DNA of 64,000 nucleotides. Origin: Neoechinorhynchus agilis (Eukaryota; Acanthocephala). Shown piece by piece: positions 45,157 through 57,520 of the stretch (within the stretch, counting starts at the first letter, position 1; each line of letters opens with the position of its first letter). The position numbers and the translations under genes were made by a program. The notes under the pieces were generated by a model. The model ran no database searches. It was given only the letters and a program-made list of their open reading frames with translations, and was not told where the DNA came from. The DNA lies in assembly GCA_051530055.1 (NCBI GenBank), contig CM121343.1, forward strand, positions 3,100,001 through 3,164,000, read 5' to 3'.

Positions 45157-46752
45157 ATGAAGAAAGCATTTATGAATTTCTCTAGTGGACGAAACATTAG
45201 CTTATTGACTATCTGGGCTGCACTGGTAACTTTATTAGCTCAAAGCTTTTTAGTTGCCAAAGTATTATACACTTTACAACAATGCATCTCAACTTGTTGG
45301 TTCTCTTTCCACATTATTGTGATGTCTTGGCATATATCACTATTCAGTAGTTGAACGTGCGCGATCAACACAGCTCGTAAATCGATCATTGATTTGCCTT
45401 TCAGTAACTATAATTGCAATGTTCTTAGTCCCTATTTGCTTCATAAGACAACTTTACCATAATGCCAATATAAACGTATCTGCCTCGAGTATGCAAAATG
45501 CTTTACTTAGGGAACTTCCCTTGAATATATACTGCGAAATTCTATTCGCATATTTGATCCATATCACCATGACGATCTTTGACACTGAGCTTATAAATAA
45601 TGGGTTGAAATCTAAAAGTAAGTAATGGAATTAGAGTATTAAGTTTTTATAAAATGCTTTTAGGCAATGCAGTACAAACATATCTTGATTTTATATTCTT
45701 TCAATCATCCTCCCGCTTCATTGCTCCTCCAAATAAGGATAAAGGAATGTTTAAACCGCAAAGTTCCAACCGCTCTTTATCAGTATTTATGCTTTATCTT
45801 CTATACATATTCGCTAGATGGGCATACTTCTATTGCCAACAAGCTCATCGTACAAACAATCGACTTTCAATTGTCATACACATCATTACGTTTTTTATTT
45901 CCATTTCCTGCTGCATTTCAATGTGCTTATCCGGTCTAATGTACACACTTCCCATGGCATCAGGTTATATTCCTTCACAAAACCAATCAATTAGCAAATA
46001 TATCATATTCCGATCATCATTACTACTCAATGTCGTCGCTGGATTCGCTCAACTTCTAAGCGTTCACTATTTAATGCGTTCTAAACGTACGACAAACCTG
46101 AGTGCGGCTCCGTCTCGGAACCAAATTTCTGTTGTGATGACCGAATGGTTCCGTCCACCGATATCAAGCACAACTTTATCAACAAAACAACACTTAAGAA
46201 AAACAAACCGGTTTGCATGGCATAAACTCGCGTTCCTGCTTTGTTTATTCTCCAGCACTTTGTTCCGGTCTTTGGAAATAACATACTTAATCATGCATTT
46301 ATATACGTCCATCTATATCGATAAATTATGCCTTTTCTGCCTCTCGAGTCAAATTGCAGTCTATTTAGCATCTATCCCGGCTTACATAATGTCACGAGTT
46401 TGCAGTTGAGTGTTCTGAGGCACGCAAACATGCGACCGTATATCACAGCTCATTTACGTTCCAACAACCTAAAGAACGAGAAGTATATCAAAGGCGCCTA
46501 CCTATAAATAGAATAGAAGGAGTTCTACAAAGTTATAGCTCACTGTACCCGGCAAATCATTGCCAAAAGTCCGATCGAAGAGAGGCAGCATCCGCTTCTT
46601 ACATCTCAATACAACCAACTGTGAATTCACTTACTGCATCCAAAACATGGCTTCAATCCGCCATTCCATTTAGATCATATGAAGAACTACAGGACTTCGG
46701 ATGTAGGGAACTTCGTGGAAACTCATTTTTCAATGCAAGAGAGGTTTACTAA
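45157..46752 (+). CDS. Multi-pass membrane protein, family unknown
   Basis: Exons 45157-45295, 45348-45617 and 45664-46409 join in phase (introns 52 and 46 bases), giving about 384 residues to the stop at 46407-46409. I count about eight hydrophobic segments: ISLLTIWAALVTLLAQSFLV, SVTIIAMFLVPICFI, EILFAYLIHITMTIF, VFMLYLLYIFARWAYFY, IVIHIITFFISISCCISM, SSLLLNVVAGFAQLLSV, AFLLCLFSSTLF and QIAVYLASIPAYIM. Directly downstream, 46410-46752 is open in another phase for a polar, Tyr/Ser-rich tail (FQQPKEREVYQRRLPI ... NARERVY-like end), very likely a cytoplasmic C-terminus reached by one more splice. The feature end includes it. Conserved Arg/Ser-rich ERARSTQLVNRSLI recalls XK-related proteins, but this is not enough to name it. 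Confidence 0.6.
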
Positions 46753-47075
46753 TTCAATATATAAATTGAACCGGTGAAATTGTACTCTTAAATATCCTTC
46801 GTCGGAGGAGCACTTCACACACTACCAACGACATTCGCAACTAAATGGAATACTCGAAAAGACACCGATTTATATACTTATTTTCAGGTTTTCCCTTTAG
46901 TCCCTTCCCACTGCGATGAATGCCAAGCGGGTAGTAGTGAGACGCTACGATTAATCTCAGTTTCTGGGCATGCTCTTTTTTCAATGTATCACATAAATTA
47001 ATACTTCGACGAGTCTGGCGTACCCTTAAACAAAAGATCGGTTTAGTCAAGTGAGTTAGCCAAGGTGTTTTCTCA

Positions 47076-47915
47076 CTATGTTTTCTTTATATCTTTTGTT
47101 GACCCTGGGTATTTGAAATGGTCAACGCAAGCGGCAAATCGATTTTGTCTAGGCCGATCGGTTGTTAGATATTGTGTTTTCGTCAGGTTCATCTTTAAAC
47201 CGAATCTCGCCAATCTGTCTCTCCATACTTGGACCACTCTTTCAAGGTCCCCTTTATCTTCAGATGCTAGGAGGGACGTTGGATATCTGAGGTTGTCGCA
47301 TCCATTACTAGGATAAACAATAAAGGCGACAGTGCACTTCGCTGATGAGCTCCAACATTTATCGGCTATGGTTTTGAGATTCCTGCCACATTCCTGATAC
47401 GACTCTTTGAATTTCGGTAGAGAAACGTGACCCATTTGATCAATTGTTCAAGGAATTTGTGTTGATACCAAATCAACTCGTTTGATACTCGATCGAAAGC
47501 TTTTTCTATATCAATAAATACCAAATGAATCGGGCGATCGTTTTCGCGATACTTTTCGATAAGCAGGCGTGCTACATGAATTGCATCTGTGGTGCTACAT
47601 TCTTTGACAAATCCGGCTTGGTTAATAGATAAATCGACGACAGTACGAATCCGTTTATTGATGATACACTCAAATATTTTCATCGTATGCGACAGGAGTC
47701 GGATTGCCTTTCTTTTTCCATATCGGCACCGTGTGAATGAGCTCCCAGTCAATCGGCATTGTTTTCTCCTCAATGATTTAATCGGGTCAACCACGATGAT
47801 GACGGGTCCTAGTTCTTCGCCTTCAAAAGTTCCGAAGCTATATCATCAGGACCGGTTGCTTTCCCTGGTTTCATTCGATTTATTGCAAACCGTTACGATC
47901 TCCGAAATGGGTTGA
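47076..47915 (-). mobile_element. RTE-type LINE reverse-transcriptase fragment
   Basis: The minus strand encodes GFVKECSTTDAIHVARLLIE, then LVFIDIEKAFDRV (the first catalytic Asp motif), and in another frame LLASEDKGDLERVVQVW followed by RDRLARFGLKMNLTKTQYL. These segments match RTE-clade elements closely. The copy lacks the endonuclease and the C-terminal end and has frame breaks. Confidence 0.85.
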
Positions 47916-48112
47916 TGCTCGAATTCCTCGTTTGAAATCTGTCCGTAGTATTGATGCCACCTATCTCGGATACATCACCTTTATTGACAATCAGCACGCC
48001 CGATTTATCATTTATACAGAGGAACTTTTCGATATCTTACATCTGCCGTTTACGCCGTTTTACAAGTCGATATAACTCACGATCATTTTCACGAATATTT
48101 AGCTTATTACTT

Positions 48113-48345
48113 ATTCCTTATTGATCTCAAAAATTCCTCTTTCTATCGATAAAGTGACTTAAAGTACAGGTTCATCTTTACTTTTTTGGTGCGATTTGTA
48201 GGAGAAAGACGCTATTCCTTATTGATCTCAAAAATTCCTTTTTCCATCGACAAAGTGGCTTAAAGTATTGGTTTTCTTTCCTTTTTAAATTGAGCTAACT
48301 AAAAGTTTTGATGCGATTTGAAGGAGAAAGACGTTATTCCACAGT
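48113..48345. repeat. Short tandem duplication
   Basis: TATTCCTTATTGATCTCAAA, ATCGAYAAAGTGRCTTAAAGTA and GCGATTTGWAGGAGAAAGACG are each present twice in order, a unit of about 100-120 bp. A third, partial copy (TATTCC...AAAAATTCCTTTATGC) follows. Confidence 0.65.
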
Positions 48346-48754
48346 AGTCGAAAAATTCCTTTATGCAACGAGAGTTACAGAATATGTTTAAATGTTGTCA
48401 AAAATTGATTCAAATAAATTTATTGGTGTGATTTGTCTAAAATGACTATTATCCCTTAATGTATCTGAAGTGATTAAATTTAGAAAAAGCGCCTATAATA
48501 GTAATCTATAATTTTTTGCGCGAAATTTCATTGTGGTTTTTATTACTTAGCGAACGAACTTGGCGAAATGCAGGCCAGTTTCCTTTACTAATTTTTTAAA
48601 TGAATTTTCGTTTGAATTGGATTCTTAGCCTTTTTAATTTGAATACTTAATTTGGCCATTGCGCTCGTACTCCGTCGTGATGGTAGCTGCAAGGAATTTT
48701 TAAAAGATGAAAGTAATATTAGCTTTTCATTGAAGATTATATTTGTCAACACCC

Positions 48755-48985
48755 AAGACAGTCATTTGATCAATTGAATCTAAAAGATTTCATAGGAATT
48801 TGGCACAATCACACGACATGATTGTTTTCGTATGACTCGGTAACCTGGGATCGTCAACTCCATAGACTGCCTCCCTTGGTGCATTTAGGCCAACTAAAGG
48901 TAATTTGAGAGAAACTTTTTGTTCTCTTCCATTGTGTTAGCTATTTCAATTGATTAGTAGATGGAATTTTCTCTTTTGGATACAT
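48755..48985 (-). repeat. Dispersed repeat, copy 2
   Basis: Reverse-complement counterpart of 33595-33790: GGTAACCTGGGATCGTCAAC, TCCATAGACTGCCTCCCTTG and TAGCTATTTCAATTGATTAG appear in the matching order. It extends slightly further than copy 1 on one side. Confidence 0.7.
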
Positions 48986-49293
48986 AGAACGTCGTTAAAT
49001 AGAATTGATAATGACTGATTCAGTTAGTCGAAATAATCATTCTTCTTTAATGATCTCTCTCGGGTGTCGACACTCGACCTAAATAACAATATTTGCATTG
49101 ATGAATATAGAAAACCTCTTATTTCAATCTATGGAACACTGTTCATACAATTAGAAGAGATCTCTTATGTTTCTTCGGATAGTTTGATATTGCGCATTTA
49201 ATCGAAAATGTAGAATTTAAGGTCCTGAGTGCTCTCTGAGAAGGTCAGCCAGTTTCGCTTCGACATTATTCGTTAATTTCTCCGGGGTTGTCA

Positions 49294-49317
49294 GGTGGTG
49301 GTGGTGGTGGTGGTGGT
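49294..49317 (+). repeat. GGT microsatellite (8 units)
   Basis: Eight uninterrupted GGT triplets. Confidence 0.9.
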
Positions 49318-50018
49318 ACATTGAACTTTGCGATATCCTGGATTAGTTACAGGGTTGAGTGTGTGTTTAATTAGGCGATTGATAGTTTAGGGGGTAGGAA
49401 CGAATTCCTGAAACAATGTGATAAGTATAGAATAGCAAAGTCGAGAATGATTTGGCTATATTTGAAAGTGAGTAGTTCGCAAGCATCAATGATTAGAAGA
49501 GTGAGTACACATACCCACTAAGATAATAAAACGGATGCATTGCTTTAAAAAAGGCAAGAAGTTTCATGATTATTCGCATCGACGAATGTGTGTATGTATA
49601 CACATCTCCACAAGGTCGGGAGTGTTTATTCGCGACGATTTAAGGCAAATCTGAGACAAGATTGGTACCAACTTGACATAGTGATCATATGGCGGAGACC
49701 CAGAAAAATACGAAATATTTTGCCGCCATATTTGGCGGATTCGTTGATACGTGCCGGAGTTTTGATCACGCATATACTTAGTTCGTTTGACACGAGGCCT
49801 TATGCAGACGAGATGATGCTGAACAAAAGGAACCTGAAGACTCGAACGTAGAAGCGATCTTACTCTACGTGCTTAGATAGCAGACTACTGGTTTCTACGA
49901 ACAAGTCTTTAAAGCCATTTCTACATATGTGTATGTGTGTTAGGAACGACAACTACACCGCTCAAGCAACCTTATTGGAATCCGCTCGTATACCTGCCAT
50001 ACCTAAGACATCCTTACA

Positions 50019-50498
50019 ATGTTGCTTGTGCTTATTGTTGTCTTAATAGTTCAGACCACTAATGGCCTCAAGTGCCATGGATATATTGGGACGACGAGAG
50101 GTGACCTTGATCGGGTTCTAGACTGTGGCAAAAATGGTTCAATCCCAGCCCATTGCTACACAATACAAAGTCAGAGCATTCAAATGCTTGGCTGTATCGA
50201 AGGAATATCCTATAACCGCGACGTTAAAGAAGATGCAACAATGACTGCTGCTTCACTTCTAAGACTTATGAAGACCCTTCACAATCAAACGCCTAACTCC
50301 GAACGCCATTTCAGACATAGAATACGACAAATGCTTAATCACCCCAATATGAATGGATATCACGACAATCCGTCTCTCCTAACTGTCAAGCAACAAATGT
50401 GTCATACCGATTTCTGCAATGGCGCTCTTGCATCATTCATGGCTATTAGCAATCTTTCAATTGGTGTCGCATCTTTAATCGCTATTTTATGCATTTAA
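50019..50498 (+). CDS. GPI-anchored LU (Ly6/uPAR-like) surface protein
   Basis: A single-exon frame of 159 residues starting MLLVLIVVLIVQTTNG, a signal peptide. The mature part opens LKCHGYIG and has well-spaced cysteines (CHGY, DCG, CYT, GCIEG) and ends MCHTDFCNGAL. The CxTDxCN ending is the hallmark of three-finger LU domains. A final hydrophobic segment (ISNLSIGVASLIAILCI) without a charged tail predicts a GPI anchor. LU proteins in worms and other invertebrates act at the cell surface, but the specific role cannot be told. The central insert (about residues 68-125, NRDVKEDATMTAASLLRL ... MNGYH) is long for the family. Confidence 0.8.
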   Translation: MLLVLIVVLIVQTTNGLKCHGYIGTTRGDLDRVLDCGKNGSIPAHCYTIQSQSIQMLGCIEGISYNRDVKEDATMTAASLLRLMKTLHNQTPNSERHFRHRIRQMLNHPNMNGYHDNPSLLTVKQQMCHTDFCNGALASFMAISNLSIGVASLIAILCI

Positions 50499-50639
50499 AT
50501 CCATCATTTACTTGTATTTAGCCATCGGAAACTAATAAAAACAACGATGGCCAATCCAATAACTGAATTTTACCACTTTCATAATAAATGATTATGAGAG
50601 CAATTCCTTTTTATTCATCAGGGGTGACAGAGGTGGAGG

Positions 50640-50708
50640 TGTGGTGATCATAGTTCCCTGGTTTATTGAAATATTTCGAGGTCCGGAGATTATGATCACC
50701 ACATCTTT
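50640..50708. repeat. Small foldback repeat
   Basis: GTGGTGATCATAGTTCCCTGG pairs with the segment around GAGATTATGATCACCACA. The centre has TATTGAAATATTTCGAGGTCC, similar to the GGACGAAATATTTCAAT of the 59.4 kb family read in reverse. Confidence 0.55.
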
Positions 50709-51758
50709 CGCTACATATCGATCAACAATTAATCATCGCTTTCTAATAAATTATTACTTTCATAAAAAAAGTCAAATGCACAATCTGAAATTACATTCTT
50801 ACTTAATAGTTTAATCTTAAATACATGTTAGTGGATAAACTTTTATTCTCCAAAATGTTTGTAACAGTTTTAGGACTTTTCTGTCGCAAATTCAGTGAAG
50901 CATCAAGTCAAGAAATCTCAGACAGGTAGCTTACGTTTTTCTTTTGCTTTTGATACCTACAACAACAAATCATTCGTTCAGGAAAGATGTAGTAGGAAGT
51001 CCGCAATTGTTTAGTTATGATTTTCGCGACTCCGCGTTGCCTATACAAAGACTCGCGATTGTGTTTCGGCGAATTCCAATACAGTTCTAGGGGAATTTTT
51101 AAGAGCAATAAAGAAGGAACGTTGAATAAAAGGTACTATTCAGACTGGCAAAACTAGGCCTCGATCAGGAATTCCGAACAATACTGGTAGATTTCTCGCT
51201 TTTGATCAGGGGCGGCATGATTGTTGACTTGGCACAGGCAGTTTATAAACGTTTTGAAATGGCATTTTTGTCCTAAAAAAAATTCCAAGATAAAACGAGC
51301 TAAAGCTTTCTCGTATATGGAAACCATGGAATTTCAATTTACTACGTTTGTTTTTAACTAAAAAGATTCGCTTAGCCATATTGATGTTGGTCTATTCTTG
51401 AGGAGGCGCCTAAATTATGGCCTTCGCTAGGAAACTAATATTGTTGCTAAACAAAACATTAGTGGCTTTGAAATAAGCAGAAGCGTCATTCGTGAACCAA
51501 TCGTTTTTTGGTCCCAAATGTCTAATAATATAATTGGCCCTTAAATCTAGCTCAGAAGGATGGTGTTTAATGAAAAACGGGAGCAGCCTACTTAACGCTC
51601 TTGGCGAAGGGCCGTGATTACTGCAGGTATCGCTCGCTCTCTGTTGTTGAATAAATCTCTTTTTATTGAGGATTCACCACCATGAAGTGGAGTAGGGAAG
51701 CGGCGAACTGATTTGGATTTTATCGCAGTTCAACTGGAAGCGACTGTGGTTTAAAAAG

Positions 51759-52013
51759 TTACACGTTTCCTTTTTGATTAGATTTAAAGTTTTCGTCCAT
51801 AAAGAGACAATAGTCGGGGATTGTCTCTTTCATTTGTAAATCTGGTGAGCCATTCACAGCAGTGAAAGGCACGTTATCACAACACACGAAGAAATAAGAT
51901 GCTGTTGAGTTGAAAAGTTTCAAAAGAGTGTTCGTTGAGATATTCCAGACAAATCTGCCATGACCGGAAAGTAAACCGTGAGTTTGATGATTAGCAATTT
52001 TCTCGCTAAACAC
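51759..52013 (-). other. Unrecognised coding-like fragment
   Basis: An 84-codon minus-strand frame with balanced composition: LSGHGRFVWNISTNTLLKLF, ASYFFVCCDNVPFTAVNGSP, LFMDENFKSNQ. No start context, neighbours or family could be assigned. Confidence 0.25.
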
Positions 52014-52534
52014 AGATCGAGTGAAGAACTATTATCTGGGACAGAAAAAGTAGGGAAATGAGAGCAAACAATCTTGTGTGAGTCCATAGCGCGAATGACA
52101 GAGCGAATCCATTTTCCAAAAGGGTCATTAAAGTCTCATAAAAGGAAGTCTATGTTCTTTATTATTCGTTATCCATCAAATGAATCTTCTTTAGGACGGA
52201 TGTAAATGTTACCTAAGGAAAATTCCATCCCTTCAAAAGCAATAGAAATGATGGTGTATGAAATGTCGGCTGAGATAAAGTCACGGATAAGAAATGGTGG
52301 AAGATTCGACCTCAGAGTGGATTAGAGACCCTGTGAATGAAGATAATGAAAATTGAGGAGACTGAGGTGATTCTTTTAATGCCTTAGCGTAAATCATTAA
52401 AGGTGTAAACACATTTAGTTTCCTGGATAAAAACCGCCTCGTATTTCATAACTTCGACTTTGGGAATACCCCGACAACTGTAGTGGTGCAGGTCAACTGA
52501 CGTTGAATATTTATTTATCTTAAATCGCATACAC

Positions 52535-52705
52535 TCAGGGCCTCACGGCATGTCTTTGGGAGCCTCTTGGCTAACTCACACTTCAGAGGCGCTCAGCCTC
52601 ATTCGAAGGAACGGGGTCAACCTTCTTTTTTGGGGTCGATAAGCTACTCCCGTGGAACCCAGCAATCAGTGGACTTGAACCAGCGACCAACCGAGCGCAT
52701 TTTTT
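52535..52705 (-). repeat. Possible SINE with a tRNA-like B box
   Basis: On the minus strand, GGTTCAAGTCC (about 52673-52683) fits the Pol III B box and is preceded by CGCTCGGTTGGTCG. The following body is GC-richer than its surroundings and ends in AAGATAAATAAATATTC-type sequence. No good A box is present, so this is tentative. Confidence 0.35.
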
Positions 52706-52889
52706 TGAACGCCGTTGAATATTGAACGGATGCTGAAACACACACATACGAGTCATTTATTTTTTACACGGCAGCATTCCAAACAACTGAAATATATAAG
52801 TAACAATTCAATTACCTTCCTCATCTTTTAAGATTAATGATTGACTCGATACAGAGCGAATGGACGTCCTTCAAGAGGCTTGTGTAAGT

Positions 52890-55815
52890 GATCTCAGGAC
52901 TTGTCCTCCCCGAGGTAAACCATTGATGTATTAGATAACTCTGCCCATTCCTTCATTGTTAATACAATTTTGTTGTCCTTAATATTTAAACATTGTATTA
53001 TGTCCATTAAATCTTGTTCACTTATTAATGTAAATCCAATTGTTGACATCTTTTCTTTTTCCCATAATGAAGCTTCATATATTATTATCTTCGACAAATA
53101 CACTCTCCATAGAAAAAGAAGCCTATGTTTTTGCCATCATTGGTACAAATTTTTTCTTCAACTTTAACACAATTTTTGATTTAGCGAATTGCGTTCGTAT
53201 CTCCGGTGGTCTTTTTCTCGCAAAAAAACTCATGCGAAATTCTTAATCGAACGCATCGTTTCGTGCTCGAAAAGCTTCTACCCAGAACTCTGGAGTTCGT
53301 CAATATCCTACATCTTCACAAATCCTCATCTTTTCATAACTTCCTCTTAATTTAGATCACGCTCCAGGAGATTTTGTTAGTGGCACAATTATTGTTTTGG
53401 TTCAATTTGTAGTCATACTCGCAATGGTTAATATAACATATAATTCCTTTAATTGTGACTTCGATTAATTTTTTTGCAATGTACCAGGAGAAAGATATCA
53501 TCAGTGTATATAAATAAGCTGTCATTGTTTCTTTTCCTGAGTTTTTAATGTATGGACAATTCCTACTAAGAAAAATATGGGTGAGAGAGACGATTCTTGG
53601 GAAATCTCAAATTTGGAGAAAAATATCCGTTTGTTTTCATCCATCTCAAGCAAATATGATATCGATTCAAATAACATAATAGTTCCCTCAATTATTTTCT
53701 ATGGCGTCGAAGGCGCTGTTAATGTCCACCTGTAAGAGTAGCTTATTACAAGCCTTAATTTCTTTATTTTCTAGGTTAAGTTGTGGAATTAACGAATTAA
53801 CTCTTCTCCCAGTTACGATGAACCCTATTTTTTTAATTATTACCCTTTCCAATCCGGAAATAATTGGGTTTTGAATAGAAATTAGTCGCATATCTCCCGA
53901 CGAACTTTTTTTTTTGAATTTTTTTCAAAATTTTTAAAAGATCAATAAAAGACAATCTCTTCTCAATCATTCTTAAAAGTAGTTCTTTATTAAAATCCGA
54001 TACAACATCAAATTTTTTGGGAGATATAGCAGCAGAATTGCAGGCTAGAGAAGAACCTGTTTTCCATATAACGTTATCAGAAGACTTTTTCTTTGATTAT
54101 TCCAAGGAATGTGGGAGCCTCCGTCACCATCAAAATATGATGCGATACAATCATTTCTAAAATTTTAGGAAAGATAACTGTCCCAACCCTCTAATCCACT
54201 TATCGTTTTTTTTGTTATTAGCCTCCAAAAACGTTTCTATATTCATCTTTTCCCAATATATTTCTTTAAAAACCTTTTCCTCAATTGTTTAGCTATTACA
54301 ATGTTTCCTTTTATGTCTTCAATTATGGATCTTTTCATTATTACATTTGTCTCCCTAGAAACTCTTTTTTCCCTCTTTGGTTTAAAAGTTATTAAAAATT
54401 TTTCTGCAACTTTCGATAAAAGTTCGTTGATAAAAGTCAGGTCCAAACCCTTTACCAGGGATAGCCTCACGGTTAATTCCTTATTAAAAGCCTCTATGTT
54501 GGAGTTTGACAATATTACTCTAGTTTTTCATAAGTAATAAGATCGTGCCCAATTGATTTGTTTTCAAAAATCTGCTCCGTTGTTCTATTTGAGATATTTA
54601 GTTCCTTTTTTAAATTGCTCCATCAATGAAAGAGTGAACATTCCTTGAATAATTATGAAAAGAGGGATATGGTGTTTGATTTTAGCCTACTCTTCCATCA
54701 CTGCCAGTCCTTTGAAGTTGAAGTCCCCAATTATAATGTCCGGTTCGCATCCCTTTGAACATAACATTTTGTTGGTCTTGAACAACCCCACTTTGCCCAG
54801 CGAAAGGTAAATGTGACTTACGATCCACCGACTCCCTTTTAACATGGGACAATCCATTGCAATGGGTTGTATTGCAAAATTCTCTTCCTTTTGTTGCCAT
54901 AATAGCTTATGTTTTAACGAAGTTCTTATCGAAATTTGTAATAATCCCGAAAATCCAACATTGGGATGACCCGTGGAATATTGGAGAATGGTTGAAGTTG
55001 ATAATATGTAAAATTATTAGATGAATATAATTGTATAAATCGTGATTCTTGAAAGCACATTATACTCACATCATTTACTATATTATCTATAATTTTTTAC
55101 ATTTTGTGATTGTTGAGGCGATCTCGAAACATTATATGAAATAATTTTGTTTACGTTTATATATTATTTTAAAAGGATCTTCTTTTCTTTTTATTATTTT
55201 TTATAAAAAAAATTATTGTGAATTTGTACCTATCCTTCCTTTATCAGGCACTTTCCTGAGCAAAACCACCTTTTCTTATTCATCTGTGGATGTTTCCACT
55301 GATGGAAAAACTTCTACATCAGATCAAACTATGTTCTTACTATTCTGTTCCTCTGTGTTTTGAACCTTTCTCTATGTGGAGATGGTATTTTTATACAAAG
55401 AGCATTCCACCAGCATGCTTATTTGTTCTTGTAGAATACTAATTGGTTCCTTTAAAGAATCAACCTTAAGGTTTGCTGAAGCAGAGTATGTGGCTCCCCT
55501 ATTGACCCATTCATTGATCGCTTTAGTTGGAATGATTTTACCAAAGTGCCAATATTTTGCAGCTTCCGGGCATCTTCTACTATATGCATCATACCCTCCC
55601 TTGTAATTAGCACATTTGGGGGTTTTGGAGATCCCCCACATTTCATACAACTTTTTTTCATTTTTACATTGGTACTCTCCATGTCCCCAAATGCAGTATT
55701 TCTCCATTGCGTCAAAATGTACTCAAAAATGGAATCATTTTTGGGGAAAGAGAATTTAATTAGATATCCAAGGAAACCCACTTCTCTACCTTTTCAAATA
55801 TCAATTTTGTTTTGA
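52890..55815 (-). mobile_element. Long AT-rich LINE remnant with ORF1, endonuclease and RT parts
   Basis: On the minus strand, in order: a zinc-knuckle ORF1 part (about 55370-55780) with KCANYKGGYDAYSRRCP, the motif usual in LINE gag-like proteins; an endonuclease part (about 54700-54900) with IIIGDFNF; and a reverse-transcriptase part (about 53690-53890) with LLQVDINSAFDAI. Further open pieces (54240-54510, 52894-53103) belong to the same strand. The frame is broken many times. The region is markedly richer in A and T than neighbouring host genes. The order and motifs fit a jockey/R1-like non-LTR element. Confidence 0.65.
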
Positions 55816-56560
55816 GTGTCCGTCACCAATAGGGCTCTCTATTTTCTTTATAGCTCAAATATTTTATCGGCGAAAGTCCAAATTTCTTTTTGAAATCGTC
55901 TACCATCAAAGATGATCTTCTTAATAAATCTATATACGGTATCTTTTTATATTCCAATAGCTTTTCAAATAATTCTTTACCATCCGCATCCACAAAAAAG
56001 AATAGCCCATGCCATTTAGTGGCAAAACCTTTCTTAATTTAAAAACAATAGTTGCCATGTAACTTTTTAGGTTTATCATCTACCTGTAGTATTCGCTTCC
56101 CAAATCTCCCACTGTAAACGAACCCAAGTCTCCTTTTTTAAGTTTAATCAAGAAATCTTCCTTTCTAATAGGGATTTTTTGATATATAAACTTTGATGGG
56201 CAGAGGGAAACGGCAATCCATTATTTGCAATTTGCAATAACCACCTCATTTTTGAATTTCAAAACCTTTTCCTGAAGGGGGCCAGCAATCCATTATTTTC
56301 TATAATCGCCAATTCTGACCCCATATTAACCATTTCTTGATTAGTTCTTCTCATCTCATTTTTTGAACCCCCTCCATCATCCGGAGATTCCCGCTGATGA
56401 GCGTGGGTGAACAACCGGTTGCGAAAACATGTTGCGACGACCATATAAATGAACTAATTCGTGATATATGAGTTTGTGTGTGTTTATGTTTGAACAACTA
56501 GAATACATAAAAACTAAGTTGATGTCCATGGACCCAAATTCATCGACGAGGGTTTGCAAT
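55816..56560. other. AT-rich stretch between elements
   Basis: Probably the 5' part of the minus-strand LINE remnant, or another decayed element. No gene was recognised. Confidence 0.35.
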
Positions 56561-57520
56561 TGCTACAAATCATAAAGGATCAAGCAAACTCAATGAGGGA
56601 ATAGATGCAACTGCAGAATGCAGCGATGATGGAAGTGATCAAGATCATGAGGAGAAAGAGCGAGGATAAACGCATTTAGGTAATAGGAACCGGAGCAAGA
56701 GAAATGGCCGGAATATGTGGAGCAGAAGGATCAATACATGGAAGCAAATGGAGTGTACGAAGATTCATGCAAAAAGCAAATATAATCGAATGGGTTGATG
56801 CCGACATAAAAAATGTGGTCAAGAAATTCACGGCGGCACAGGAGCTATCGATGCTCAAATACAGCGACATTATCCGGTTAGTGGATATTTTCAAGCAAAA
56901 GTACCAGAAATACTAACTCAAACGCGTGAGCAATGGATCAGGGAAACTGCGATCGGATTAAGGACCTGGTGATTCTCAATACACCAAACTAAGCCTTACT
57001 AAGCTCTGCCTTGCAGTTTGGAAAAACATTGGAAATATCACGAGGTATGGAATCAAGTAAGAAAGCGCAGGATATAATCAATGGGAGAAAGGAGGTTATC
57101 GAACATGAAGTTAATATAATGTAACCCAATAGGAAAGATCAATTAGTGGAAATTATCACGTTCCAACAGGAGGAAGAGATTCTGTATAAATATGATCGAA
57201 ACGACTAATGGAGAAGCGGGTGCATAACTGGACTCCATGGACCTCTATCCTATGAGCTCAGAAATGAGAGGAAAATTTAGACGCTGCCATGCTGATTTCT
57301 TCAGACACCGAGATATCATAGATACGCCCGTGAAGGAGAACAGAAAGGAAATCAAAAGTGATAACGAAGACATAAAAAGGATGAAACCCCATAGACAGGC
57401 GACGTATACGTTAGGACAAATCCACAAATTGTTCAAGATTCGGCTGACCAGGATACGAAATCAGCGTTTCGTAAGAGCCAGCGGATTTGGAGAAAGCCTG
57501 ACCGCCAATATGATGAAATT
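56560..57520 (+). mobile_element. Probable gag-like fossil of a Ty3/gypsy-type LTR element
   Basis: Short plus-strand pieces resemble the gag region of gypsy-type retrotransposons (a W-x-x-Y-V-E-Q...ANGV-like segment and a KTLEIS-GMES-KKAQD-like segment near 57030-57070). The element is broken in several places. No terminal repeats, protease or polymerase were seen. It is an old, partial copy; the family call is tentative. Confidence 0.35.

Larger units (their letters stand above)
47916..50018. other. Gene-free stretch with several repeats
   Basis: It holds the tandem duplication at 48113-48345, the dispersed repeat at 48755-48985, a CGGGTGTCGACACTCGAC fragment at 49068-49085 and a GGT microsatellite at 49294-49317, all noted separately or above. 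No gene was recognised. Confidence 0.45.
50499..52889. other. Gene-free stretch with unexplained coding-like fragments
   Basis: A foldback repeat lies at 50640-50708. A 45-codon plus-strand frame at about 51130-51275 (KVLFRLAKLGLDQEFRTIL, then SLLIRGGMIVDLAQAVYK) and a minus-strand frame at 51759-52013 (LLSGHGRFVWNISTNTLLKL) look protein-like. I recognise neither, and both lack clear gene structure. They are probably parts of an old mobile element. Confidence 0.35.

Noticed and set aside
45157-46409. Assignment to the XK/CED-8 scramblase family
   Set aside because: Only general hydrophobic layout and an ERARS-type segment recall it; none of the diagnostic family motifs could be pointed to.
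56560-57520. A second LINE ORF1 instead of an LTR-type gag
   Set aside because: The segment order and spacing looked closer to a gypsy-type gag, and the neighbouring LINE lies on the other strand. The call remains tentative.
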